64,000 bases of DNA from Cyrtodaria siliqua (Eukaryota; Mollusca; Bivalvia; Adapedonta; Hiatellidae). Shown here in pieces: positions 13,880-25,594 of this stretch (its first letter is position 1; every line of letters starts with the position of its first letter). The notes beneath the pieces were generated by a model. The model saw nothing but the letters and a program-made list of their open reading frames with translations. It ran no database searches and was not told where the DNA came from. The translations under genes and the position numbers were made by a program. The stretch is taken from assembly GCA_037043455.1 (NCBI GenBank), contig JAWPHD010011501.1, positions 1 to 64,000 on the forward strand, written 5' to 3'.

Positions 13880-14900
13880 CTTTTACTATATGGGGAAGAA
13901 CGTTCTTGACCTTGACCCCAATGACCCCAAATGCAACCCACAGTTCCCTTTCCATATAAGCTACATACCCTGCAAATTTCATTGCAAATCTAACAAAAGT
14001 TATGGAGCGGAAACCCTTTTTCTATTTTTAGTAACAGTGACCTTGACCCCAAATGCAATCCCAAGCTTCCTGTCCATACATGCCACCTACCCTGCAAGTT
14101 CCATCACAATACCACATTCCTAACAAAATTTATTGAGCGGAAACTTTTTTTTCTATTTTTAGTAACAGTCACCTTGACCCCAAATGCAATCTTAACGTTT
14201 CCTTTCCATATAAGCTACCTATCCTGCAAGTTTCAACGCAATACCTCATTCTTAAAAAAGTTATTGAGCGGAAACCGTTTTTCTATTTTTAGTAACAGTG
14301 ACCTTGACCCGAGTGACCCCAAACGCAATTTCAAGCTACCTACCCTGCACGTTTCATCGCAATACCACATTCCTAACAAGTAACTGAGCCGAAACCGTTT
14401 TTCTATTTTTAGTAACAGTGACCTTGACCCCAAATGCAATCCCAAGCTTTATTTCCATATATAAGCTACCTACCCTGCAAGTTCCGTTGCAATACCTCAT
14501 TCCTAACTAAAGTTTTTGAGCGGACAATGTTTCTATTTTTAGTAACAGTGACCTTGACCCCAGTGACACCAAATGCAATTCCAAGCTTCCTTTCCAGATA
14601 AGCTACCTACCCCGAGTTTCATCGCAATACCTCATTCCTAACAAAAGTTATGGAGCGGAAACCGTTTTTCTATTTTAAGTTACAGTGACCTTGAACCCAG
14701 TGACCCCAAATGCAATCCCAAGCTTCCTTTGCATATAAGCTACTAACCCTGCAAGTTTCATCACAATACCTTATTCCTAACAAAAGTTATTGATCAGACA
14801 ACATTGCGTCTACGCACAGACAGACGGATGGACAAGCCGAATCCAGTATACCACCCCTCCATAAAAAACTTGTTTGTGGTGGTTGGGATGGGGTGGTATA
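13880..14900. mobile_element. ~130-bp tandem array (7 units) ending in a hairpin
   Basis: The phrase 'CAGTGACCTTGACCCCAAATG' recurs near 13905, 14036, 14167, 14297, 14417, 14547 and 14682 (spacing 120-135 bp), interleaved with 'TGAGCGGAAACCGTTTTTCT'. The last unit runs into CAGACAGACGGATGG and then a hairpin with 11-bp perfect arms, TATACCACCCC (14847-14857) and GGGGTGGTATA (14890-14900). This is the same tandem core, purine tract and hairpin layout as the 320-bp element, but of different sequence. Confidence 0.75.
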
Positions 14901-15851
14901 AAAAGTACATGTACTCATTGTCTTAATGCAAATTAGTTTCTTTACCTCGCACTTAAGGGGCATTTTGGGGAGCTACAATAATGTCCACATTTGAGTCTGC
15001 TCTTAGTGGTCAAAGGGTCTATAAACCTTGGTATTAGCATTAATTGCAGGGATACAAGAAGAAGACAACAACAGAGTAGATGCACATACGTTTATTAATA
15101 TTCATTATATTTATATGAGACAATTTTCCATAGAAATACAGTTATATTATCTATCTTAGACCATACACAAGATTAGGCCAAAGTTACATTGCCTGCACCT
15201 ATCTGTTGTACAGACTGTGCCATAAGACATGTTAGCTTATTTAAGGAGGGTAGTGATTTTGGACCTCACCCTCATAATGAAGTCTACACAATGTACCAGT
15301 TATTTCAGAAATGATTCAGTCAAATTAGTTTTACAGTTTTCTTTTCAAAATTAGAATCATTAATAAGGATCAACATTTTCTTTTGAATTTGAACTTTACT
15401 CGTTATTTCATATTAATAAAATTCCTTGATTGAACACAAACAAAAAATAATCCAGAATTTATACAATACTATTGCGAATACCGCCCGACTAGAGTGAAAA
15501 TATTGCACACACATAGCCTGATCCCTATTTTGATCCCTACTAGAAGAGTAATAGGGGCCCAAAGGGGCTTGTCTAGCACTCCAAGACGGGGGCTGTATTT
15601 ACAGTATTTTTAAAATTCCCTGAATATGTGTTAACACTTTTGCTCCATGTTCTAACTACAGATTCATGTATAATGTATATATTAAGTTGACAATAAAGAC
15701 ACTTGCACAGAACTATCATCTTCAAGTTCACCACTAATTTAGACAAATTCACAATATACAGTATATGTACATGGTAATACTTTATTTTGATGTCCGAGAC
15801 AGGCTGTCCCAATAAAGGTGAAATAAAACACACGCATAACATGTACGTGTT
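14901..15851. other. AT-rich sequence, no gene recognised
   Basis: No coding exon, RNA or repeat could be supported in this stretch. Confidence 0.5.
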
Positions 15852-16034
15852 TAAACACACATATAACATGTATTTCAGATGACACATATAACATCTATAC
15901 GAGATAACACATATAACATGTATATGAGATAACACACAATGCAAAATATATGTGAGAAAACACACATAATGATTGTGTGTTTTCTCAGATATATGTTACA
16001 CTGTGTGTTATCTCATATACATGTTATATGACAC
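15852..16034. repeat. 25-bp tandem repeats running into a ~60-bp-arm palindrome
   Basis: Three units near ACACATATAACATGTATATGAGATA run from about 15854 to 15935. The sequence then folds back: the arm from 15907 to 15966 (ending GAGAAAACACACA) is matched in reverse complement by 15974-16034 (starting TGTGTGTTTTCTC), with a 7-base centre TAATGAT and several mismatches. Confidence 0.75.
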
Positions 16035-17229
16035 ACATACAGCTGTACTTTACATAGCAGCACTGAGAGCAAGCACGATTCCAAAACTATCCACAACCCA
16101 GACCATATCCATGGTAGATCTTAAAGTATCCATTTTTTTCAAAATTTCCACATTTACAAATTCCATTAAGTGATGTATTGCTCCATTTCTTAGTAATTGA
16201 AATTGACTGATGTCAGTCAGTACTGTATTTTAAGTGTGTGCTGGTGAATTTATGTATTAAATAGGCACATTTGCATTATATTATATCCACAACAAATGGG
16301 TTAAATCTGATATAGAAGTTCCATTGTGAAACTTGGTAATATTTATGGAGAAAGGAAACTTGATACTTTATGGCCTTGTTTACGGATAGTTTTGTACTCA
16401 AAATTTACTCAAATCTATAATCTATCTTTCACTTATCTACAAATAATTATATATCTTAGTCTGCACATATAGTAAACAGCAGGATCTAAAAAACTAAATG
16501 AGCAAAATAAAGAAAGACAGTAGAAAACATAAACTTCATAAAACAAAACTAGCTCATTAAATTTCATTTTTCTGCAAATTAAGTTGGGCAAGCAACGAGC
16601 TACATTTACACCAAGCAAATTTATTCCTGCAGTAGGCTTAAATTTACATTTAAATGATATAAAACTACATGTTTAATATATTTTGTTTAGAAGTGAAATA
16701 ACTGTTTATATTTATACGAAACTACAACAATTTGCTTTTTAAGTCTATATGTCTATGTTATAGCATTTATGCAGCTATTTTTGATTTCACTTTGTCCCGA
16801 TTACTGACCAACCTAACTAACCAACTATAGGCTATATACGATCTGTTTCATATATTTTTAAAACTACAATACTTTTCAAGTTCTGAAAAATTACATAATG
16901 AATAAAGCACGTCATAATCTGGGCAAGAATAATGGCAAACGCTGGCTGACAGAGTATGCGATGTACACATATGCATGCGCAGTTGTATACACAACATAAT
17001 GGATGCATGTCCTGGCATACACAATCGTACACGGCGTAATATTTCTGTCAAGTGGAATAAGTATCTATAATTTGGTCCTTTTGTTGATGATTTATCATCA
17101 AATGTCATGATTTTATGATTAACAAATATTTACAACACTAACAACCACACCTTTGTCAAAAACACCCCAATCTTCTTATAACAGATTATGATTTAAAGAC
17201 AATCGTTATTTTATCGATGAACACTCATT
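16035..17229. other. AT-rich sequence, no gene recognised
   Basis: Only short open frames without recognisable motifs; no repeat structure seen. Confidence 0.5.
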
Positions 17230-17233
17230 TTAA

Positions 17234-17467
17234 CCCTTAATCCCCTACATATATATATAATGGACTGTTCTTTCTTTGAATTAAGACCATTCCATTTATA
17301 TGACAAACGGGTGTTTTGGGGGTTATGACTGATCAGCAGCCAGATATTGTAAACCCTGATCAGCCTGCGAGTTTCTCCCTGCGAGTTACTCCCTGCGAGT
17401 TACTCGCAGGCTGATCTGTTTACAATGGACGCAAAGGCTATTATAGTCATGCTTAGCGGGTTAAGGG
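17234..17467. mobile_element. piggyBac-like MITE with TTAA target sites
   Basis: Flanked by TTAA at 17230-17233 and 17468-17471. The terminal inverted repeats are CCCTTAATCCCCTA (17234-17247) and, in reverse complement, CCCTTAACCCGCTA (17454-17467), 12 of 14 matching. TTAA duplication with CCC-ended termini is the mark of piggyBac-type insertion. An internal hairpin (about 17348-17425) has arms TGATCAGCCTGCGAG and CTCGCAGGCTGATC around three GCGAGTT repeats. There is no coding capacity. Confidence 0.82.
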
Positions 17468-17860
17468 TTAATGTTCCATGTATATACTTTTTAATACTTA
17501 TGGTAGCATAGTATCTTCAAATTCTCTTTAGATAAAATCTGGTGTATCAACTTTCACAATAATTGGACAGAAAAAAATGATCAATAGTTTTTTTGCCACT
17601 TTTATACCGTAAGTATATCTGTACAAGAAGTATGGGTATATTTCACAATGAGGCTGGTCCCAGAATGCAATAGCATGAGTATATATAATGCATATAATGA
17701 AGGAAGGAATGGCAGGTTATATAAATCACATTGCATTAGAATATCAGTATATACATAAAGACTATATTTACATAGATTAAAAGCAAAAACAGAGTCCAGT
17801 TCCAAATAGTTCATATAAATAGTATATATGGCATATACTGGTGTATTGAGCCTGGGACAC

Positions 17861-18172
17861 CGGGACACAAGGCAATCTGGGTTTTTAAAAACTCAGGGCG
17901 TGCGGTTAGTTTTTCTACATGCATCTATTTTCATTTGTTCAATCATTAATATTAATTACAAGAATAGTATAATGCTAATTGTTTCTGCACATTATTAACT
18001 GTTGATAATGCTGCATTAATAATATATTCAAACCTACAGTAGAATAAGACGACAATATGAAAACTCAAAATTTTTATTTAAATTTTATGCAAGTCAAAAT
18101 GATACTTGATCAATAAATTGAGACACTAATTTCAAAGCTTGACAAAAACTGATTGCAGTGTGGCCCTTTAAA
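17861..18172. mobile_element. MITE, AAAGGGACAC family, copy 2
   Basis: Ends CGGGACACAAGGCAATCTGG and, in reverse complement, TTTTAAAGGGCCACACTGCAATC. The interior ('GGTTAGTTTTTCTACAT', 'CATTAATATTAATTA', 'AAGTCAAAATGATAC') is collinear with the copy at 49973. Confidence 0.8.
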
Positions 18173-18419
18173 ACCTATTTTTACTTTTACTACCTTATTA
18201 CAATTAATACAAGATGTGATGTGAATTATTTATTACAGCTGCAAGGTTATCTTCTACTCGTATTGCTATACGAAGATATGACGTAACAGCCTTGACATTT
18301 CGAATATTGGTAAGTAAGATTTCTAACGTTTCAGTAAAAAATTATTAATAAATGTATAGTTTAAACACAAAAACATTGTGTATGATGGTATAAGCGTCAT
18401 AAAAGTTACATTTTATAAC

Positions 18420-18640
18420 ACCAACAACTCTCAAACCAGAATTAACCATGAAAACACCAGGCTGTGTCTACAAACTCTCAAACCAGAATTAACCATGAAA
18501 ACACCAGTATTACCCATGAATACAACTGAACTCTGCTTTCATTTACTGATACATATATACTAAACTACTGTCATAAAAACATTTACACCTTCAGCATATA
18601 CTAAACTACAGTTATAAAAACATTTACATCTTCAGAATAT
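18420..18640. repeat. Two short direct duplications
   Basis: 'CTCTCAAACCAGAATTAACC' with following bases occurs twice (about 18427 and 18474). 'TACTAAACTAC..AAAAACATTTACA' occurs twice (about 18558 and 18598). Confidence 0.6.
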
Positions 18641-18727
18641 GGCATGCAATATGACTAGAGTTCACACTCAATCCAAATTTTCAACATCTCAGCTATACAT
18701 TTTCTAATTAATTAATAAACTGTAAAG

Positions 18728-18850
18728 TATGGAACTGAATTGAATTGAATTGGGTTTTACTGCGCACCACACTTGAAAGGTTATATGGCACCAAACAGGG
18801 ATGAACATGCCAGGCTCATCCTCCATTTACATCTAGATAAAAATATGGAG
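18728..18850 (-). mobile_element. SINE 3' fragment, minus strand
   Basis: In reverse complement it reads 'CCATATAACCTTTCAAGTGTGGTGCGC..AAAACCCAATTCAATTC', matching the 3' block and CAATTCAATTC tail of the Meta-SINE at 13494. The tRNA-like head is missing or unrecognisable. Confidence 0.6.
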
Positions 18851-19309
18851 AATGGGCCTAGAATATGATCTATAAACAGGATGTGATGGTGATACAGTTA
18901 TTCATCAATTTTAAAACTAAAAGAAATAAATTAATTAAAAATGTTTATAAATGGTTTAGGACAAACCTGTTCTTTAAATTGATGACATCTTTATATTAAA
19001 ATGTTACTGATAAAAAACAAAAGAAAAATGAATAAAACAAGAGTTCTTAAAATCTTTATTAAAATGAATAACATTCAAATAAAAATGGTGTTGATATAAA
19101 TTGAAGAATTTAAATCATTAATTACTGAATGTAGACATTGTGTTAGTATATTCTCTATGATAAGACGCTATTTTTTAAACTGATAATATCTTAAAATTAA
19201 AACTGTGTCTATAAAAAACTGAAAATCTATGAGTTTTACACACAATGCATCTGTGAAATATTGGCATATAATGGTATGTATTCATGTGATGGGCAACTAA
19301 TACAGACAG

Positions 19310-19385
19310 ACTGCCACACAGACAGAAGACAGACAGACTGCCACACAGACAGAAGACAGACAGACTGCCACACAGACAGCCATAG
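19310..19385. repeat. ~29-bp minisatellite
   Basis: About two and a half copies of AGACAGACTGCCACACAGACAGAAG. Confidence 0.7.
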
Positions 19386-19482
19386 ATAAAGGACAGAGAA
19401 CAAACAATATAACTAAACATAAATAAATTACTTTAACAATTAATTAACATATCAACAATTTTTTACACGTGCAAGTGATTGT

Positions 19483-19790
19483 GCATTAAACATCTATCGG
19501 TGGGCTGCTGTTCGCTTCTTTAACTATCAGTGGGTTTCTGTTCGCTTTTTTAACTATCAATGGGTTTCTGTTCGTCTTTTTAACTATCGGTAGGTTGCTG
19601 TTTGCTTTTTTAACTATCGGTGGGTTTCTGTTTCGTTTTTTAACTATCGGTGGGTTGCTGTTGGCTTTTTATACTATCAGTTTGTTTCTGTTTGCTTTTT
19701 TAACTATCGGTGGATTTCTGTTCTCTTTTTTAACTATCGGTGGGTTGCTGTTTTTGATTTTTAACTACCAGATTGTTGCTGATCATATTT
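19483..19790. repeat. ~30-bp minisatellite, about 10 copies
   Basis: A unit near TTAACTATCGGTGGGTTTCTGTTCGCTTTT, degenerating towards the right end. Because 30 is a multiple of 3 it creates a repetitive open frame, which is a by-product. Confidence 0.85.
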
Positions 19791-20022
19791 GTAACTATCT
19801 TTGGGATGCTTTTCACATTTTCTATTGTACGATATCAAACCAAATTTTCAAAAAAAATGTTTTATTCGACACTTAAAATTGAAACTTCATTTTCAAAGAT
19901 TTTTAATTCCTCTATTTGATTTTTCCATCTTATTAAGATCATATTAACAAAACTCAGCTAAAGTGAAATTTGTGCACGTGAAAAATGTGATAAAAAAATA
20001 GCATGCAAGTCAATATACAAAT

Positions 20023-21801
20023 TTGGCACATAGAGAATTCACCTTTCAAACACATCGAGCGTAAAGGGGCTACCTGGGGCTGTGTACGGTATACAACCGT
20101 AGAGATCCCCTTTCTGCTCTGAGGGCGTGCTTTGTTCAACAAGAACGGGAAGAATACTGCTAGTGTTTTGGCACATAGGAATAATCAAAGAACATGATTG
20201 TATATGTACACATATAACAAATACATGTACACATATAATATATACTAAACTATTCAATAATAACATGGAACATAAACTATATAGACTAACAGAACATGCA
20301 ATTTTGATTATGTTTGCCCTTAAGCATGACAACAGTGGTCCTTTTAAAATCAAACTTGGGCACTCCCACACCACACCATCAGTAATCAAATATGTACAGG
20401 GGTTTGCTATTGAAAACTTCCCCAACACAAACTCGTTCCCTCCCCACTCTTAAACATTTGTTTGATCTCAAAATATGGACAGAAATCAAATCTGAGGAGG
20501 ATTATAACAGGACCACTGTTGTCGATCTACAGTTTCTACAATATCTACCTACACAGTCTGTATATGCCCATCACATGTATGCATTGAAAATTTTAAACTT
20601 TATCAGCTATATTACAAATGACTAAAGATAATACTGGATGACAAATTGGCACAGAAGGGATGAAACATCACTATTTTCAACTTCACTATTATACCTTTAT
20701 GCTACAGAGTATTTTTAACAAGTGTATGTTTGTGGGGAAGACAAATGGGCAAGCATATGCTTGTGTCAAAACACTTACTTTTTCTTTGGTTTATTATGCA
20801 AACATGCCCGACAAAAGGGGCATTAACTTGAGATTCAGTTCTGAGTATTGGCAAAAACTCAGATTAAGTTTTGAGTATTATTCATTTACAACAGTATCAA
20901 ATGGAAGCCTTTTGTGAGATTCAACTACATGTTTACAAGTCAAAATCAACTGGCATATATTAGGTTACTTCTAAAATAAAAATAAAAGTATGCAAGGTAG
21001 GCACAAAGTATCATTTTATGGAATACTGCAGAGTGTACATGTTTAATATTTAAATGGAAGAAGCAATGAGTTCATACAGTATTGAGCTATTGGCACGTGG
21101 AAAATAATGGGGTTTATGTTTTTTTTGTCCTAATGATTAGGAAGGGGTTTAATTGGCACTAAAGGGCTGCAATATGAAATACTGAACCGTATTGCAATAT
21201 TATGGAGGCAAGGAATTTCCTTTGTTGTCATTATAGCATGAGATTCTGTCCCTTGGCACAAAAGGGTTATATACAAAACAGAAGTTTTTAAATGTAAAAA
21301 AAAGAAGATTGGCACATAGGATATGAGACGTCCTTAAATAACAAACAAATAATACTCTATACAAAAGTACTTGCAATAAACAATGGAAGGTTACGTATTT
21401 CTGAGAATTGGTTGCATTAAACAGTTTTAAAACTACGGATTTCTGAGAATTGGTGGCATTAAACATAAAACATATAAAATATTAGGTAGAATAATTCTTA
21501 TAAAAATCATTGGCAGCAGGGAGAATACATGTGATTTGATTTGCATGATTTCGGGATTTCTTTAATTGGCGCAACTGTATAATATATTGTCGAAAAGACT
21601 AGTTTGACAAATTATTGCACAGAATAAAAAGCTAGACGTCATGGGAAGCTTTGTTGAATTTCTTTTTCATATCAAAATAATTATTGCAGCAAAACGCGTA
21701 CAACTTTTATGCAATATCAACATGGAACTAATATCTACTGAGTATATATCTGAGATTCAATATTTAAAAACGGTTGTATTAACTTCACATTATCTTGGCA
21801 C
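20023..21801 (+). other. Strand-biased cluster of the heptamer TTGGCAC
   Basis: Exact TTGGCAC starts at 20023, 20168, 20646, 21090, 21153, 21253, 21309 and 21795, all on the plus strand, with near matches at about 21509 (TTGGCAG) and 21567 (TTGGCGC). Several extend to TTGGCACA-NA-AGGG or TTGGCACATAGG. No reverse-complement copies were noticed in the interval. The function is unknown; NFI half-sites are TTGGC-like, but this may also be a decayed tandem repeat. Confidence 0.5.
20043..20157 (-). other. Exon-like open segment (unrecognised)
   Basis: A GC-richer island reads open on the minus strand for about 38 codons, including the phrase GDLYGCIPYTAPGSPFTLDV. It ends at a good donor AAAG|GTGAAT (after 20043). 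The best acceptor (GCAG, about 20157) has a poor pyrimidine tract. I recognise no family. It could be an exon of an unseen gene, a transposon remnant or chance. Confidence 0.2.
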
Positions 21802-23342
21802 TCACGGAGGAGAAAAAATACTCAATGGATGATAACAAGTATCGAAGAAAAATATCTAAGCTACATTTACGATTACAAATGGTTTCTACGACTACGGAAG
21901 CACTATACAATGATTGGAAGATCGGGGATCTGTTGTTCATCTGACGTTAAAACAAATGTCAGATGAGGAGTACGTCAATAACGGGGATCGTTAAATCAAG
22001 AACAACTCTGCTTATTTACAAACTCAAACACTTTCCATGTGCCTTTTGTACACACTAAATGTCCACAATAAACTGACGATCTTTAGTTTACACCAAGATC
22101 AAGATTTAGTCAGGTTAATCGTTTTTTAAGTTTTAAAAAGTCTAAATTTATAAAACAATATTGTTTTGTTCAAGTTCAAAGAACCCAACTTTTTAATTGG
22201 TTTGCTTACAATTCGTATGTATCCGATGCTGTTCTTGCTTTAAAAGATCTCTAACAAATGCAATACTGAAATTGTACACTTTATAACAAGTAACTTTAAT
22301 AACGAGGTTTTTAACAATGGAATTTTGGTGAGTGTGAGTGTTTCATGACAATACAAACTCTGGAAGACTTCATATTAAATGTGTTTTACAGACAATATCC
22401 ACATACTATTGAAATCAAGAATAATAATTTCTTGGAAGACACATCTAAACAAATTAAAATAATTCATAAATTTTGACTAACTACGCATGTAGAACTGTTA
22501 ATAATGAGCCATGGACAAACTTCTATCAACTCAAGATAAAAATAATTACACAAAAGTGAGTTTGCCGACTGACTAGCATGTTATATATTGCAGGGATAAA
22601 AATAATGGTATCTGTACGTTAAGATTATAAATAGATTAATAATAAAACTTGTGACTAGCGACACACTACATGACTGACTAGAGCTTTGTCATATATCGTC
22701 TACTAATGTACGTTCATTCTCACCTCTCAGCTTTACAATGGTCGCCCAGTTAAACCTCTGATAAGACCCCGCGATAAATACGTGTGGGCATGGGCATTCC
22801 CAGTAGATATTTCAGAGCAGACCTTACAGTCATGGTTAAACAATGTTTTTGATATATGATGTTTAGAAAATAGCAATTTTAAAATGATGAATTACAAGTA
22901 CACACAAGTTTATTTTAGTTTATGTTAGTTAAATTCAAACTGACCAAAACTATCACTCTTGATGGATCGTTTATTGATTCGTAAACAGTTATGTTAATGG
23001 TGGAGCAAGATGAAGACAGGTACCGTTGTGACACTCTGGTACCGTTGTGACACTCTGGCAAGCGAGATTGATTTTTTTAGCAAGAACAATTTAAGTTGAA
23101 ATGTTGACACTATTGTGATCTCTTGATGTAGGGTTTGTATTTATACAGCAATTACCAACAATATAAGCTAACTAACACCAAACTAATCAATTTGTCCCAT
23201 TAGTGGAGACCGGAACCATCTCACTGTATATGTTATATACAGTTCCATTCTCCACCTAAGGTGGCAAATTGCTCCGACCATGTTTAAAATGTTATCTCCC
23301 CAAGCCTATTTAAAAATGTGTTTAAGTATGTTTACCTAGATG
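21802..23342. other. AT-rich intergenic sequence, no gene recognised
   Basis: The only structure seen is a 19-bp direct duplication of GTACCGTTGTGACACTCTG at about 23020-23058. Confidence 0.5.
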
Positions 23343-23358
23343 TTTATTTCTTTTTATT
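23343..23358 (-). promoter_or_regulatory. Candidate polyadenylation signals for the ZEB gene
   Basis: Two AATAAA hexamers on the minus strand (23353-23358 and 23343-23348), 10 bp apart, are the first canonical signals I find downstream of the stop codon at 25353. They imply a 3'UTR of about 2 kb. Variant signals nearer the stop cannot be excluded. Confidence 0.35.
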
Positions 23359-25352
23359 ATAATACCTTGATGTCACTCCTTACAAACCCTCCCTCCCTCC
23401 TGTGGACCAAAAACAAATAAAATATATATTTAGAAAAAAATAAAAATGAAGAGTTTCCAAGACAAACTGCCTTCTTCATATTAAATAGTTTAGAATTCTC
23501 TTCCCAACATTTTTGCTAACAAATTGGTAAACAGTAAATCACAATATACTGGCCTTATACATATTCAAGATGTGTTTTGTGTTTGCCCATTTTGATTATG
23601 TTTGATCAGGCTCGGGAAAACAATAAATGTTTCAATCATGGCCTTATACAGAACTATAATCTACGACAAGCATCTTGCTAAGAACATAAATGCCAATTAG
23701 TCAGTCACCATTATTGCTTCTGATACACGTTCCTATTGCTTAAGTTACACATGCTTATTGCTTTTGATACACGTGTGTCACGATTTATGGAAGTTCTTCC
23801 AACTCGCAGTTTCTGCATATAACCAAAGACGAAACTAGTGGTCTATTATTATTTTACTAAGTGTGCCGTGACTAAAAATAAATTCATTTACTATGATTTT
23901 TTTTTCTTTCTTAAATCTGATATTTTTGCCCTTATTGGGTTACGGTTAGGTTAGGTTAATTTAGTCAAATTTGATAATTTTACTCCATTAAGTAATACAA
24001 TTAAATTAAAAAATATAAACGGATAAAAGAATGATTTTGGTTGATTTGCAATAATCGTGATCTAGAAGAACTCCCTCAATATCTGACGATACATATATAA
24101 TAAATGAAAAACGATTTGATAAACTATATACAACATGTATATTTATACATCTACTACGTTCGTGTCCTCACGTAACCTACTTGAGTATTCAGCATCAGGC
24201 ATATATTTGATTTGTTAAAACACTAACCTAGGTCATGCACAAAAACAGCTATATATATGTACATATAGTTTGCTATAAAAACGTTCATGCTTCAATCATA
24301 TCATGAAAATAACTTTCATTAAGAATATACATTTACATGCGCCATTGTAATGTCAAATAAAGAAATTATTTACACTGACAAGCTATAAAAATTTGAATTC
24401 CATTGGAAATTTTTTATCTGGTCCCTTGTTTAAAATGAACATTAAAACCACATTAAAATCAGAAATAAAAAAAATAAAAAATAAGAAAAATGCTAACAAC
24501 ATATTTTTTTAAGAATTTGATAGTTCAAAAGAATTAAATCACTTTCTTTTAGTTTAAGTATAAAAATCAACCGTCAGAAAATGAAAATCTGAAAAAGATT
24601 TTACAACAATTCATATTAAACTAAAAGATGATTTTTTTGTTCAATCTTTTGCCAAAAAACAACAACAGATATTACATTTTGAATCCATAAAACAGAAAAA
24701 TAACAACAAAATGTAAGTCATTTCATAACGTAACATTGTCCACACACAACAAGGAATCATATACATACGGAATGTAATAAATAGCAAAATAGGGTTCAAC
24801 CCAACACCGCCGTAACTACATACACATACTGAAGCAGATACAGCAGTGTTGCACTGAATCCTCAAAACTGTATTAGGTAGGAATAATAATCAAATGGTTT
24901 TGATTTACATTTTAAAGACAAAAACATTTTGTTTTGTGTTCTAAACCAGTGAATGGTGAAGCATGTCAATATAGTATGTATACCGTTTGCGCATCACATT
25001 CTTCCAAATGCCAAAGTACCAGTAGCTCCATATACAAATAATAAAATAGTAACACTTGCAGGTACAGTCATACCGAGTCATTATAACGGTTAACTCTCGA
25101 GTCTTTATGCACTTGTCATGACGGGTAAGTTATTCAGCACTTTCGACACACTCAGATCTGTTTCACTGGAGGAGCACATTTTTACCATTCAGCACATAAT
25201 CTTCTATGAAAAAGCACTAGATATACAGCTTAATCTCTGATGTAAAATCAAAGAACCAGTCTAATTAGTGGAGAAATCCCTAAACCAGTCAGAAGTCAAC
25301 TCACTGAGATAGGCATCTTTGTTTTAGGGGCAGTGAAAGGATAGATCAGCAA
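23359..25352 (-). other. Probable 3'UTR of the ZEB gene
   Basis: AT-rich, non-repetitive sequence with no long open frame between the stop codon and the first AATAAA pair. Assignment rests on position only. A CAGTAT hexamer (about 24826, minus strand) is a partial match to the miR-8/200 seed; no 7-mer site was found. Confidence 0.4.
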
Positions 25353-25594
25353 CTATGGGGATTCCGGCGATTCCTGGGAGCTGAGATCTCCGTCACCATC
25401 GCTCGTCTTGTGAGGGGAGCAGTAGTTGTAGCGGTGATTCATATGTTGGGAGAATGATCCGGAGTGACTGAAGCGTTTACCACATTTCTTACACTGAAAT
25501 GGTTTCTCCCCACTGTGGAGTCGCTTGTGCTCAGTCAGGTGATGTTTATGCTTGAATGACTTTGTGCACATATCACATGCAAATGGACGGGCTC
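25353..25594 (-). CDS. ZEB last coding exon e: fingers two and three of the C-terminal cluster
   Basis: 242 nt, entering in phase 1 after TTTATTTACAG|GAGCCC and ending at TAG (25355-25353). It encodes [18 protein letters not shown] with its histidines, then [19 protein letters not shown] and [11 protein letters not shown], all closely matching ZEB1/ZEB2. The KHKHHL and SHSGS recognition helices are the ones that contact CACCT in known ZEB proteins. The tail after the finger is only [21 protein letters not shown], lacking the long Glu-rich region of vertebrates. Confidence 0.96.

Noticed and set aside
21090..21175. TTGGCAC followed by GC-type doublets resembling bacterial sigma-54 promoters
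   Set aside because: The genome is animal; resemblance is accidental.
23359..25352. miR-8/miR-200 target sites in the ZEB 3'UTR, as in the vertebrate ZEB-miR-200 loop
   Set aside because: Searched the 2-kb putative 3'UTR on the minus strand for CAGTATT/CAGTGTT 7-mers and found none; only CAGTAT 6-mers. The UTR boundary is uncertain, so the loop itself is not excluded.
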